Assembly: GCF_000166195.2 (NCBI RefSeq)
Contig: NZ_CM001403.1
Span: forward strand, 2,002,432 to 2,066,431
DNA: 64,000 nt
Direction of reading: 5' to 3'
Origin: Mucilaginibacter paludis DSM 18603
GTDB taxonomy: Bacteria; Bacteroidota; Bacteroidia; Sphingobacteriales; Sphingobacteriaceae
The notes beneath the pieces were generated by a model. It was not told where the DNA came from. It saw only the letters and a list, made by a program, of their open reading frames with translations, and made no database searches. Numbering within the stretch: position 1 is the first letter of the stretch; every line of letters begins with the position of its first letter. Made by a program: the position numbers and the translations under genes. Positions 17,155 through 26,695 of this stretch are shown here, one piece after another.

Positions 17155-20100
17155 ATGAAAAAGATTTTAAGCCATCAATTTTTGATGCTTGTTTTTCTGG
17201 TATGCGCCGTGTGGCAGCATACTTTGGCTCAAAGTACGGAGCGAGTAGTCTCGTTCAATACCAGTTCCGAAACGCTGGAACAGTTCATCACCCAGGTAAA
17301 ATCACAAGCCGGGTTTGAATTTACGTTCGACAAGGAAGTTAACTCGATGATGTCAAAAAAAATTGCCATCCGCAAAAAGAAAGTTACCGTTAATGATGCG
17401 CTGAAATGGCTAACCACCGATTTAGCCATTAAGTATAAGATTATTGATAACTATGTGATACTAAGCCTGTCGAATAAAGACAAATCCGCGTCGTCTGGCA
17501 CGGGCCATATTACAGGCCAGGTGGTAGATGAAACGCGGGAACCACTGCCCGGAGCAACCGTAAAGGTAATTGAAGGCGGACGGTCTGCTGTATCGGGCAA
17601 TGATGGAAAGTTCAGTATCCCTGTTCAGCCAGGCACTTACTCAATCGAAATTAGCTTTATATCTTTTGAAAAAGAAACCATCAAAAACATTGTAGTAACC
17701 GAAGGTAACTATACCGGTAATACCGTTATTTTAAAGGCACAACACAACTCGTTGAACGAGGTGGTGGTAACCGCCCTGGGTATCAAAAAACGGGAAAGGT
17801 CGCTGGGCTATGCCAGTGCCCAGTTAACGTCTGCCGAGGTGAGCGATGTACCCCAGCCCAATGTGCTTAACGCTCTTACCGGCCGTATTGCAGGTGTAAA
17901 TGTGAGAAGTTCGGCAGCAGATCCGGGTAGCAGCGTGATGGTCACCATTAGGGGCCAATCCTCTTTAACCAAAGACAATCAGCCCCTGTATGTTATAGAT
18001 GGCGTACCCGTGGCACCGGCACTGCAAAATCCAACTGCCGGGATAGATGGTAAGCAAAACATAGATTACGGAAGCCCGATAAGCGATTTAAGTCCGGATG
18101 ATATTGCCAGCATTACCGTGTTAAAGGGTGCCAGTGCAGCCGCCTTATACGGCAGCCGTGCCGGCTCGGGTGTTATATTGATCACCACCAAATCAGGCGC
18201 AGAGAAAAAGGGACTTGGTATAAGCTTCAATTCAACCACGGTATTTGATAAGGCCTACCTTTTTCCTCATTTACAAAATGAATATGGCTCCGGAGATTCG
18301 CCCGTATCTACCAGTACCATTAGCACCAGCGCCTGGGGGCAGCGTTTAAACACAGGCATCAAACTGGTACAATGGAATAGCCCGTTAGATGCTAATGGTA
18401 AAGCTATACCAACCGACTGGGTATCATACCCTAACCGTGTGAAAGATTTTTTTAATACCGGCCATACTTTGACAAACAATATTGCGGTTGCCAAATCAAG
18501 TGAGGCGGGCGATTTCAGGCTATCTTTCTCAAACATGCAAAATAAAGGTATTGTGCCCAATACCGACATGAAACGTAACACGCTGAACTTTGCTGGTAAC
18601 TACAACATTAAACCATCCATCAGGTTAAGTACAAACATAGCGTATACTAACAACCAGAGCGATAACCGCCCGTCGGCTAACAGCGAAAGCGTAACTTACG
18701 AGGTTTACAAGCTTACTCCCAATATCAACATCAACGATCTGCGTAATTATTGGGTACCCGGCAAAGAAGGTGTTAAACAATACAACCCCTTATCAAGCGA
18801 TGACAACCCTTTTTTAATCGCTAATGAAGAAACCAATGGTTATAACCGCAACCGGTTAACCGGGCATGTTCAATTGGCTGTAGATCTGTTAACTAACCTT
18901 ACCCTTACCGCACGTACCGGGTTGGATTATTATTCAACAGATGTTAACCAAAAGCGCCCGTTTAGCGCCAAGCGTAACCCTACCGGTGCTTACCTCACCG
19001 AGAATGATTATTTTAAAGAGCAGAACAGTGACTTTTTGCTGACCTATAAATCGAAAATCAACAACCAGTTTGCTTACTCCGTTTCGGCAGGTGGCAACCA
19101 GATGGATCAAAAAACACGATCGGTTCAAAATTACACCGGTACGTTAACTTTGCCAGGTATCTACAACCTTGCGAACGCGGCAGCGGGTTCCATGATCTAT
19201 TCCGAAGGCGCCGGGCACAAACGCATTAACAGCATTTACGGCCTCGGCGAGATCAGCTACAAACAATCGATATTTTTAAATCTGACCGCGCGCAACGACT
19301 GGAGCAGCACGCTGCCTCCAGAAAACAGTTCATATTTCTACCCTTCGGCATCGTTAAGCGTGATCGCCTCCGATCTGCTTGGTATTAAATGGGATAAGCT
19401 ATCTTACTTAAAACTTCGCGGAAACATCTCGCAGGTGGGCTCTGACACCGACCCCTACCAACTATACAATGTTATTCCCTTTGATACCGATTGGGGGAGT
19501 GTAAAGCGGGCATCCTTAAGTTATGATCAAAAGAACAGCAAGTTAAAGCCAGAAATCGCCACATCATACGAAACCGGAGCCGACGTCAGCTTTTTTCAGG
19601 ACAGGTTGGGCTTAAGTTTTACCTGGTATAAAACCAACAACAAAAACCAGATTATCCAGGTGCCTACCACTATTGCATCAGGAGCCAGCACCAAACTGAT
19701 CAACGCCGGAAATATCCAGAACTCGGGTATTGAATTAACGCTTAACGCGGTACCTGTTAAAGGAAAATTCACCTGGAAAACCGAATTTAATTTCACCCGC
19801 AACCGCAACAAAGTTATTTCGCTAACACCGGGTATAACCAATTATTTATTGGGCAGTACCGATGGCAGCAATGTGAATTACCTGATAAGCGAAGGAACAC
19901 AAATGGGTGACTTTTATACCACAAGCTGGAAAAAAGTACCCAGCGGCCCTAATGCCGGCCAGCCTTTGTTAACCAGCGGCGGGCTGATGCAGCAATCAAC
20001 CACGTTAGAGAAAATAGGCAATTACAACCCCGATTTTATGTTGGGCATTAATAACAGCTTTAGCTATGCCGGCTTTACGCTGAATGCACTGTTAGACTGG

Positions 20101-20616
20101 CGCAAAGGTGGGCAATATTATTCGTACGCGGTAAAAACCTTGATTGACGACGGTTACCTGGATACTACAATACCCGGACGCGACGCCGAGCACGGTGGTT
20201 TAAGCTGGACAGATGCCAACGGCGTAAAAAGGACCGACGGTATGATTATGCCCGGAGTTATTGCCAATGGCGATGGCACTTACAGGCAAAATAACGTGAT
20301 TATAGCCGCGGCCGATTATTACGATAACAAGTACTGGAAATACTACCAGAACGATACCTTTAGCGCCACCTATATCAAACTGAAAGAGGTGTCGCTAACC
20401 TACAACTTCAATAAAAATATAATGCGCCACCTTCCCTTTATGAGTAACCTGGCCATTTCTGCCATCGGTTACAATTTATTTATCTGGACAGCAGCCAATA
20501 ATGGCTTTGACCCGGAAAGCACCATCAGCATATCAACTTTAAGGTACCAGGGTGTAGCGCAATATGCCTTGCCGGGCATCAGATCGTACGGCTTTAAATT
20601 AAGTTGTAACTTTTAA
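17155..20616 (+). CDS. SusC-like TonB-dependent outer-membrane receptor with STN domain
   Basis: An 1153-residue receptor. Order of parts: signal peptide (to about 25), STN signalling domain (about 35-105), carboxypeptidase-regulatory-like domain (about 120-205), LNEVVVTALG linker, TonB plug (TGRIAGVNVR, RGQSSLTKDNQPLYVIDGVP, VLKGASAAALYGSRAGSGVI), then a 22-strand barrel ending in phenylalanine. The STN domain ties it to the FecI/FecR pair just upstream. With the SusD 14 bp downstream it forms a pedal-bin nutrient importer. Because the genes that follow are phosphatases and glycerophosphodiesterases and no glycoside hydrolase is present, the cargo is probably an organophosphate rather than a glycan (inference). 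Confidence 0.95.
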   Translation: MKKILSHQFLMLVFLVCAVWQHTLAQSTERVVSFNTSSETLEQFITQVKSQAGFEFTFDKEVNSMMSKKIAIRKKKVTVNDALKWLTTDLAIKYKIIDNYVILSLSNKDKSASSGTGHITGQVVDETREPLPGATVKVIEGGRSAVSGNDGKFSIPVQPGTYSIEISFISFEKETIKNIVVTEGNYTGNTVILKAQHNSLNEVVVTALGIKKRERSLGYASAQLTSAEVSDVPQPNVLNALTGRIAGVNVRSSAADPGSSVMVTIRGQSSLTKDNQPLYVIDGVPVAPALQNPTAGIDGKQNIDYGSPISDLSPDDIASITVLKGASAAALYGSRAGSGVILITTKSGAEKKGLGISFNSTTVFDKAYLFPHLQNEYGSGDSPVSTSTISTSAWGQRLNTGIKLVQWNSPLDANGKAIPTDWVSYPNRVKDFFNTGHTLTNNIAVAKSSEAGDFRLSFSNMQNKGIVPNTDMKRNTLNFAGNYNIKPSIRLSTNIAYTNNQSDNRPSANSESVTYEVYKLTPNININDLRNYWVPGKEGVKQYNPLSSDDNPFLIANEETNGYNRNRLTGHVQLAVDLLTNLTLTARTGLDYYSTDVNQKRPFSAKRNPTGAYLTENDYFKEQNSDFLLTYKSKINNQFAYSVSAGGNQMDQKTRSVQNYTGTLTLPGIYNLANAAAGSMIYSEGAGHKRINSIYGLGEISYKQSIFLNLTARNDWSSTLPPENSSYFYPSASLSVIASDLLGIKWDKLSYLKLRGNISQVGSDTDPYQLYNVIPFDTDWGSVKRASLSYDQKNSKLKPEIATSYETGADVSFFQDRLGLSFTWYKTNNKNQIIQVPTTIASGASTKLINAGNIQNSGIELTLNAVPVKGKFTWKTEFNFTRNRNKVISLTPGITNYLLGSTDGSNVNYLISEGTQMGDFYTTSWKKVPSGPNAGQPLLTSGGLMQQSTTLEKIGNYNPDFMLGINNSFSYAGFTLNALLDWRKGGQYYSYAVKTLIDDGYLDTTIPGRDAEHGGLSWTDANGVKRTDGMIMPGVIANGDGTYRQNNVIIAAADYYDNKYWKYYQNDTFSATYIKLKEVSLTYNFNKNIMRHLPFMSNLAISAIGYNLFIWTAANNGFDPESTISISTLRYQGVAQYALPGIRSYGFKLSCNF

Positions 20617-20630
20617 TTCAAAACCAATCC

Positions 20631-22100
20631 ATGAAAGCTTTCTCTATCTTATATTTAGCAGTAGTTGCAACGGTGATGAGCTCCTGCACCAAGGATTTTC
20701 AAAAAATCAACACCAACAACAACAGCCCCTCAACAACCAGGCCCGAATATCATTTCACCGAAGCAATTACGCAAACCGCGTATGCTTACCAGGAAAATGC
20801 CTTCGACCGCCGCCCAGCCGCACTGGGCAGGTATATCACCTTGGTAAGAAACAACGATTACGAAGATTTTAGGTGGACGGCGGTAGACTGGAACGATATT
20901 TATACCCGCGCCATGATTATTAAAACCATGCAGCAGGAAGCCGTTACTACATCACAGCCCGTGTATGTAGCCACAGGCAATATCCTGATGGCTTTTAACA
21001 TCTGTTATCTTACCGACTTATATGGCGATGCCCCTTATTCGCAAGCTTTGCAATCTGTATCTACGGGTAACATTAAACCCGCTTACGATAAGCAGCAGGA
21101 TATTTACATGAGCTTACTGCAATTGTTAAAAGATGCTAACTTGCAGTTAAAAACAAGCGGCACCGGTATTGATGCAAACGCCGATGCCCTTTACGCAGGT
21201 AAAGCGTTGCAATGGCGCAAGCTGGCAAACTCGCTCCGTTTGCGTATGCTGATGCGATGCTCCAAGGTATATGCCAACGCTTTTTCGGATATGCAGGAGA
21301 TTATTAACAACAGCGACCTGTATCCCATTTTTACCAGCAATACTGATAATGCCGAGGTGATATACCAGGGCGTTAAGAAAGATGACAGCTGGCCCGGCGG
21401 CGCCAAAAATATGATTGATGCTGATTTTGCCAAAACCAAAGCAAGCAAAGAACTGGTTGACGTGCTGTTACAACGTAACGACCCACGGTTGGCAGTTTGG
21501 GTAGCACCGGTAGCTACAACCACCGGCTCTACGGTTGATCACAATCAATATGTGGGCGTGCCACATGCCCTAACCAATCCGGCAGATTATAACGGCGGCG
21601 AAACACATCAGTCGGTATTCTCGTCGTTCTTCAGGCAAGATAAAGCCACCGGGTTAAAAGCCAGCTTTATGATTTACTCCGAAGTGTGCTTTATACTGGC
21701 CGAGGCCGTACAAACCGGTAAAGTTTCCGTACCCGCTAAAACTGCCGAATCACTTTACCACGATGGTATCGAAGCTTCTATGGATTATTATGGTGTTAAG
21801 GCCCAAGCCGTAAGCCAGGCTTATTACGATTCGCCTTTGGTAAAATACGATGGTACTCAAAAACAATTGATCATTCAGAAATGGCTGGCAATGTTATTCC
21901 GCGGATCAGAGGGCTGGTTTGATTTCCGCCGTACCGGCTTTCCTCAATTTGTGGTTGGCCCGGCGGCTTTTCAACCAGTATTCCCTGTGAGGTATGGCTG
22001 GCCAACAAGCGAGCCCAATGTAAACTACGATAGCTATAAAGCCGCGATAGCCGTATTCGGACCGGATGACATCAACACCAAAATGTGGTACCTTAAATAA
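20631..22100 (+). CDS. SusD-like surface lipoprotein
   Basis: A 489-residue lipoprotein, lipobox VMSSC19. The N-terminus after the cysteine (KDFQKINTNNNSPSTTRPE) and the later ILMAFNICYLTDLYGDAPYSQAL and FRGSEGWFDFRRTGFPQF blocks are typical of the SusD-like group (SusD/RagB superfamily, SusD-like_2 type). It forms the lid over the SusC barrel encoded 14 bp upstream. A terminator-like hairpin follows its stop. Confidence 0.93.
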   Translation: MKAFSILYLAVVATVMSSCTKDFQKINTNNNSPSTTRPEYHFTEAITQTAYAYQENAFDRRPAALGRYITLVRNNDYEDFRWTAVDWNDIYTRAMIIKTMQQEAVTTSQPVYVATGNILMAFNICYLTDLYGDAPYSQALQSVSTGNIKPAYDKQQDIYMSLLQLLKDANLQLKTSGTGIDANADALYAGKALQWRKLANSLRLRMLMRCSKVYANAFSDMQEIINNSDLYPIFTSNTDNAEVIYQGVKKDDSWPGGAKNMIDADFAKTKASKELVDVLLQRNDPRLAVWVAPVATTTGSTVDHNQYVGVPHALTNPADYNGGETHQSVFSSFFRQDKATGLKASFMIYSEVCFILAEAVQTGKVSVPAKTAESLYHDGIEASMDYYGVKAQAVSQAYYDSPLVKYDGTQKQLIIQKWLAMLFRGSEGWFDFRRTGFPQFVVGPAAFQPVFPVRYGWPTSEPNVNYDSYKAAIAVFGPDDINTKMWYLK

Positions 22101-22130
22101 TTTTTAAACCTTACACAATTTAGTTATGCC

Positions 22131-22176
22131 AAAGATGGGATATCAGGGACGATGTGCCTTTTATCTCATCTTTTTT
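22131..22176 (+). terminator. Intrinsic terminator/attenuator after susD
   Basis: Arms AAAGATGGGATA and TATCTCATCTTT (12 bp, one G-T pair) with a 19-nt loop, followed by six T. It lies 30 bp after the SusD stop and 24 bp before the phosphatase start, so it may lower transcription of the enzymes relative to the importer. Confidence 0.65.
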
Positions 22177-22199
22177 AGTATAAAGACCAATCATCCATC

Positions 22200-23513
22200 A
22201 TGAAAAAAATAGCGAGAAGGAGCTTTTTAGGGCGTACGGTAAAGATAGGCGCCATGTTGCCTCTTATCGGCTCACCTGCAAAACTACTGGCAAACGATAC
22301 GCAGAACGACTTGCCGAACGATATCCCCGATAGGGTAATATTGACAATTACGCCCGACCCGGCTACAAGCGTTACCATTAACTGGCGAACTGCAAACACA
22401 TCCGAACCAACCATTGTTGAATATGCCATTGCCGATGCCCACCCCGAATTTGTTTCGAACGTGATCCGGGTAAACGCTAACGCAAAGCCTTTCAGTTTTG
22501 AAAAAATCAGCGCAATTAACAACAGGGCAACCATCAATAACCTTCAACCCGATACTTTATATGCTTACCGGATAGGTAAGCAGAATAATTGGACCGAATG
22601 GTTCCAGTTCCGTACAGCTCAAAGCAATGTGGCCCGGCCTAAACTTTCGTTTATTTATCTGGGTGATGCCCAAGTCGGTATTAAGCCTTTGTGGAGCAGG
22701 GTGATCAGGAAAGCATACTCTGCCATGCCAAACGCGCAACTGGTAGTTCATGCCGGTGACCTGGTTAACCGGGCGAATGAGGATAATGAATGGGCAGACT
22801 GGTTTGCCGCAGGCGGCTACATACACGCCAGCACCCCGGCTTTGATGACGCCCGGCAACCATGAGTACACCCACGAAGATGGGAAACCGCATTTATCCGT
22901 ATATTGGAATGAACAATTTGCGCTCCCGATGAACGGCCCCGACGATACGCTATTGAAAGGAAGCTGTTACTATGCCGATATCCAGGGAGTAAGAATGATA
23001 TCCTTAAATACCCAAATGATTGAGGAAGCTATTACAGACGATTGTATCAGCAGGCAGGTTGACTGGTTACACCAGGTATTAACGCAAAACAGCCAACGAT
23101 GGACTTGCATTGTGATGCATCATCCTATTTACTCCACCAAAAAGGGCCGGGACAATAAAAAGGCGAGAGAGCATTTGAAACCAATTTTCGATCAATATGG
23201 CGTAGATATCGTATTACAAGGCCACGATCACGCTTATGCGCGGGGCATGACTAAGGTTCCGCTAACTCAAGGCGTAGCCGGGGCGCACTCTGGTACGGTA
23301 TACGTGGTTTCGGTAAGTGGTTCAAAAATGTACGAAACCGAGCCAATGGAATGGGCTGATATTATTGGAAGTCATTTACAGGTTTACCAGACCATAGATA
23401 TTGACGATAACTTATTATCTTTCAAAGCTTATCTGGCCACCGGGGAGTTGTTTGACGCCTTCGACCTGGTGAAAGAAAAGGGTAAACCCAACAAACTCAT
23501 AAACAAAAAATAA
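22200..23513 (+). CDS. Tat-exported metallophosphoesterase, purple acid phosphatase-like
   Basis: A 437-residue protein. The N-terminus ARR-SFLG (R6-R7) is a twin-arginine export signal. Residues about 42-140 form a fibronectin-III-like domain as in plant-type purple acid phosphatases. The catalytic domain shows the metal ligands: D156 (GDAQ), D187 (HAGDLV), N220-H221-E222 (GNHE), H307-H308 (MHHPIY) and H342-D-H344 (GHDHAY). It should hydrolyse phosphate monoesters or diesters in the periplasm or at the surface. Eight bp separate it from the next phosphatase. Confidence 0.92.
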   Translation: MKKIARRSFLGRTVKIGAMLPLIGSPAKLLANDTQNDLPNDIPDRVILTITPDPATSVTINWRTANTSEPTIVEYAIADAHPEFVSNVIRVNANAKPFSFEKISAINNRATINNLQPDTLYAYRIGKQNNWTEWFQFRTAQSNVARPKLSFIYLGDAQVGIKPLWSRVIRKAYSAMPNAQLVVHAGDLVNRANEDNEWADWFAAGGYIHASTPALMTPGNHEYTHEDGKPHLSVYWNEQFALPMNGPDDTLLKGSCYYADIQGVRMISLNTQMIEEAITDDCISRQVDWLHQVLTQNSQRWTCIVMHHPIYSTKKGRDNKKAREHLKPIFDQYGVDIVLQGHDHAYARGMTKVPLTQGVAGAHSGTVYVVSVSGSKMYETEPMEWADIIGSHLQVYQTIDIDDNLLSFKAYLATGELFDAFDLVKEKGKPNKLINKK

Positions 23514-23520
23514 GATCCAC

Positions 23521-24495
23521 ATGAAAAGAAGAGATTTTGTGATCAGCACAGCGTTAACTGCGCTCGGCACATCGTTAATCAATCCGTTTGAAAGCCTGGC
23601 CGGTACCCGGGAAACACATCTGGAGAGCGAAGATGTTTCGCCCAAGGCTATTTTTGCCAATGACTTTCCGCTCAACTTTGTTGCCATTGGCGATTGGGGC
23701 CGTAACGGCGAGTATCACCAGAACGAGGTAGCCAAACAAATGGGGGCCTGGGCCGCAACACACCCTAACAAGTTTATCATTTCTGTCGGTGATAATTTTT
23801 ACCCCAAAGGTGTTGTAAGCGAAAACGACCCGCTATGGCACTACTCCTTTGAGAACGTTTATACCGCCCACTCTTTACAGGACGACTGGTACCCTGTGCT
23901 GGGCAACCATGATTACGGTACAGACCCGGATGCCCAGGTACGTTACAGCAAAGTAAGCCGCCGGTGGAACATGCCAGCCCTTTACTACTCCAAAGAGGTA
24001 AATATCGACAAAGCAGGCGGAAAAGTACTGTTTGTATTTATTGACACCCAACCTATTGTTTACGACCTGAAAGAAAGAGAACCTGAAAAACAATTAGCCT
24101 GGATTGATCAGACTTTGGCAAATGCTTCACCTGATGTAAAGTGGAAGATAGTAATCGGCCACCACCCGGCTTATACTGTAGGCCCCCGTATCACAAATTA
24201 TGATACCCTGGCCATCAGGAAAGCCCTGGCAGGTTTGTTTGAAAAACACAAAGTTGATGTTTACCTGTCGGGCCACGACCATTCCCTTCAACATCTAAAA
24301 CCAGAAGGTTACACCCACCAGTTCATCTCGGGAGCAGGGTCGGAACTAACAGAAGTAACTACCGGGATTCCTTACAGCCGTTTCCAGGCTTCTGAACATG
24401 GGTTTATGTATTTCTCCATAAACACAACGCAATTGAAGGTTAATGCCGTAAACGACAGCGGAAAAGTATTGTACGAAACGATAATTAATAAATAG
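23521..24495 (+). CDS. Tartrate-resistant acid phosphatase-like metallophosphoesterase
   Basis: A 324-residue protein with a Tat-type start (KRRDFVIS). It has the compact type-5 acid phosphatase layout without a fibronectin domain: D58 (GDWG), D91-N92 (GDNFYPKG), N129-H130 (LGNHDYG), H214-H215 (GHHPAY) and H252-D-H254 (GHDHS). The GDWG...GDNFYPKGV signature is characteristic of the ACP5 group. It is co-oriented and 15 bp upstream of a glycerophosphodiesterase. Confidence 0.92.
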   Translation: MKRRDFVISTALTALGTSLINPFESLAGTRETHLESEDVSPKAIFANDFPLNFVAIGDWGRNGEYHQNEVAKQMGAWAATHPNKFIISVGDNFYPKGVVSENDPLWHYSFENVYTAHSLQDDWYPVLGNHDYGTDPDAQVRYSKVSRRWNMPALYYSKEVNIDKAGGKVLFVFIDTQPIVYDLKEREPEKQLAWIDQTLANASPDVKWKIVIGHHPAYTVGPRITNYDTLAIRKALAGLFEKHKVDVYLSGHDHSLQHLKPEGYTHQFISGAGSELTEVTTGIPYSRFQASEHGFMYFSINTTQLKVNAVNDSGKVLYETIINK

Positions 24496-24510
24496 GCCAT
24501 TTATATTATA

Positions 24511-25419
24511 ATGAAAAACATGATCCTGCTAATTCCGGCAATTAGCTTATGGCAATTATTTGCCGCACCCGAACTAAAAATAAAAACTATAACCAGTGAT
24601 TTATCCAGGCAGCAAATTGCTTCTGCCTATCAACTAAACCCAGCTGACGGCGCAGATAATTATACCGCCAACCCTATACCCGCACCAAGGCACCGGTTTA
24701 CAGTGATAGCTCACCGCGGCGATCATGTGTTATTTCCGGAAAATACTTTGGCTGCATACGAGCAGGCCATTAAACATGGAGCCGATTATGTTGAAATAGA
24801 TTTGCGAACCACAAAGGATGGCGAGCTGGTAAGTTTGCATGATGCCCGCATTGACAGGATGACGAATGATACCGGAATGGTTAAGAACAAAATGCTTGCC
24901 GATATTGAAAAACTTAGCATCAAAACAAAAGATAAAACACTAAACCTGCATATCCCCACATTTAAACAGATACTGGCACTATGTAAAAACAAAATATACA
25001 TCTACATTGATTTTAAAGAAGCAGACCCGGCTGTAGTTTATCCCTTGTTAAAACAATACGGAATGGAAAAACAGGTATTGGTTTATATTAACAAGCCCGA
25101 GCAATTTACACAGTGGAGAGCTGTTGCACCTCAAATGCCATTAATGTTAAGCCTGCCCGACGACGTGAAAGACAGCGTTACCCTAATGCGGTTTATGGAT
25201 CAATACCACCCCGATGTATTGGACGGCGATTTTAAACAATATAATAACGAACTGGTAGCCTGGGCTAAAAAGCATCACTTACCGGCATGGCCCGATGGCC
25301 AAAGCGGGGCTGAAGGTCCGGAAGTTTGGGATATGGCCGTAGCCAGGGGTTTAACAGGTTTACAAACCGATCATCCGGAAGCTTTTATCAACTACTTAAC
25401 CCAAAAAGGTTTAAGATAA
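24511..25419 (+). CDS. Glycerophosphodiester phosphodiesterase (first of two)
   Basis: A 302-residue exported GDPD. After a signal-like N-terminus (ILLIPAISLWQLFA) come the family's catalytic residues: H68-R69 (AHRGD), E77-N78 (PENTL), E95 and D97 (VEIDLRTTKDG) and H110-D111 (SLHDA). The C-terminal GLTGLQTDHPEAF block closes the TIM barrel. It should release glycerol-3-phosphate or similar from deacylated phospholipids, which the neighbouring phosphatases can dephosphorylate. Confidence 0.92.
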   Translation: MKNMILLIPAISLWQLFAAPELKIKTITSDLSRQQIASAYQLNPADGADNYTANPIPAPRHRFTVIAHRGDHVLFPENTLAAYEQAIKHGADYVEIDLRTTKDGELVSLHDARIDRMTNDTGMVKNKMLADIEKLSIKTKDKTLNLHIPTFKQILALCKNKIYIYIDFKEADPAVVYPLLKQYGMEKQVLVYINKPEQFTQWRAVAPQMPLMLSLPDDVKDSVTLMRFMDQYHPDVLDGDFKQYNNELVAWAKKHHLPAWPDGQSGAEGPEVWDMAVARGLTGLQTDHPEAFINYLTQKGLR

Positions 25420-25562
25420 CCTGCTATAGTACTAAATCAAGAGTACTTAGTCCGGAGTCTTGAGTCAAAAATTCGGAATTCCTGGTTAAGTATGAATGAC
25501 TTTGACTAACGATAACCGAGTTTTATTGTTGACACGACACTAAGCTGATACTAACAACATTA

Positions 25563-26444
25563 ATGATGCTTAAAATAACAGCACTTGTAAAATATGCCCT
25601 TTTACTATTGGCATTGCCATTCCTGCTTATTGCCGGGCCATGCCGCTCTCAAAACAACCGTACGGATTCATTGGTTGATGTGCTTATGAATCACCCTGAC
25701 CGGATTATGGTAACCGCACATCGTGGTGCACACGAGCATTACCCGGAAAACTCTTTGAAGGCACTCAAAGAGGCCATCAGGCTGGGGGTGGATATTGTTG
25801 AAACCGATGTAAGGCAAACTAAAGACCACGTGTTAGTCATGATGCACGATGCCAAGGTTGACCGGACCACTAATGGAAAAGGCGAACTTGCCAATTACAC
25901 CTATAAGCAATTGCTCAGGTTACGTCTTACCCAGGATGGCAAGCCAACTGAAGAAAGGGTACCTACACTTTTGCAGTTTCTAAAAGCTGCCAAAGATAAA
26001 ATACTCGTTGATCTTGATTATAAATTGGACGATCACGATGCCTTAAAAAGAACTTACCAGGCAATAGAGCAAACCAATACCCAAAGGCAAATATTGTTTT
26101 TTTTGTATGGATATAAAGACATGGCTTGGGTAAATAATTTAAACCCTCAAATTAAGATAATGCCCCGAGCTTACAGCCAGGACGATGTTGAACAGATACT
26201 GGCCTTAAAGATTGCCAAACTCATCCATATCGACGAATCATTTTATAGCGATGGCTTAATGAAAACCATCAGAGACCAGCACGTAAGGGTATGGACCAAT
26301 GCACTGGGCAAATACGACGACATGGAAGAAACCTCCAATACAGGCTTTAAGGCTTTACTCACCAATGAAAGGTATGCAAACGTGATACAAACCAACTTAC
26401 CCGAAGCATGGCTTAAGTATTTAAAAAAGGAAGGCTTGCACTAA
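25563..26444 (+). CDS. Glycerophosphodiester phosphodiesterase (second)
   Basis: A 293-residue paralogue of the preceding enzyme with its own signal peptide (KYALLLLALPFLLIAGPCRS). Catalytic residues are H53-R54 (AHRGA), E62-N63 (PENSL), E80/D82 (VETDVRQTKDH) and H95-D96 (MMHDAK). The two proteins are only moderately alike, so this is not a recent duplication. An ATG 3 bp downstream is an alternative start. A 143-bp gap separates it from the first GDPD. Confidence 0.9.
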   Translation: MMLKITALVKYALLLLALPFLLIAGPCRSQNNRTDSLVDVLMNHPDRIMVTAHRGAHEHYPENSLKALKEAIRLGVDIVETDVRQTKDHVLVMMHDAKVDRTTNGKGELANYTYKQLLRLRLTQDGKPTEERVPTLLQFLKAAKDKILVDLDYKLDDHDALKRTYQAIEQTNTQRQILFFLYGYKDMAWVNNLNPQIKIMPRAYSQDDVEQILALKIAKLIHIDESFYSDGLMKTIRDQHVRVWTNALGKYDDMEETSNTGFKALLTNERYANVIQTNLPEAWLKYLKKEGLH

Positions 26445-26695
26445 CACGTATTTAACGGGGTGATAAACCGGTTAAAGCTTACTAATAAAAGATAAGCGGA
26501 TTAAAGTATTTGAAACCATAGCCTCGCCTACTTGGCTTGCGCGCCCAATAGCCCGGTAGGCTTGCTAAAAGCCTTTTTTTTCAACCAAAGTTGACAATTA
26601 ATTGTTACCATCCTATCCGGACAATTGTAAGTTTTCATTTATGAAACAAATTATTATCTTTTATCGTTTTTAATCTGTTTCTTTTCCATTTTCAT

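Noticed and set aside
25420..25562. Tandem-like AGTACTTAGTCCGGAGTCTTGAGT sequence between the two GDPD genes as a regulatory repeat
   Set aside because: The units are imperfect and short, with no matching copy before other genes in the locus.
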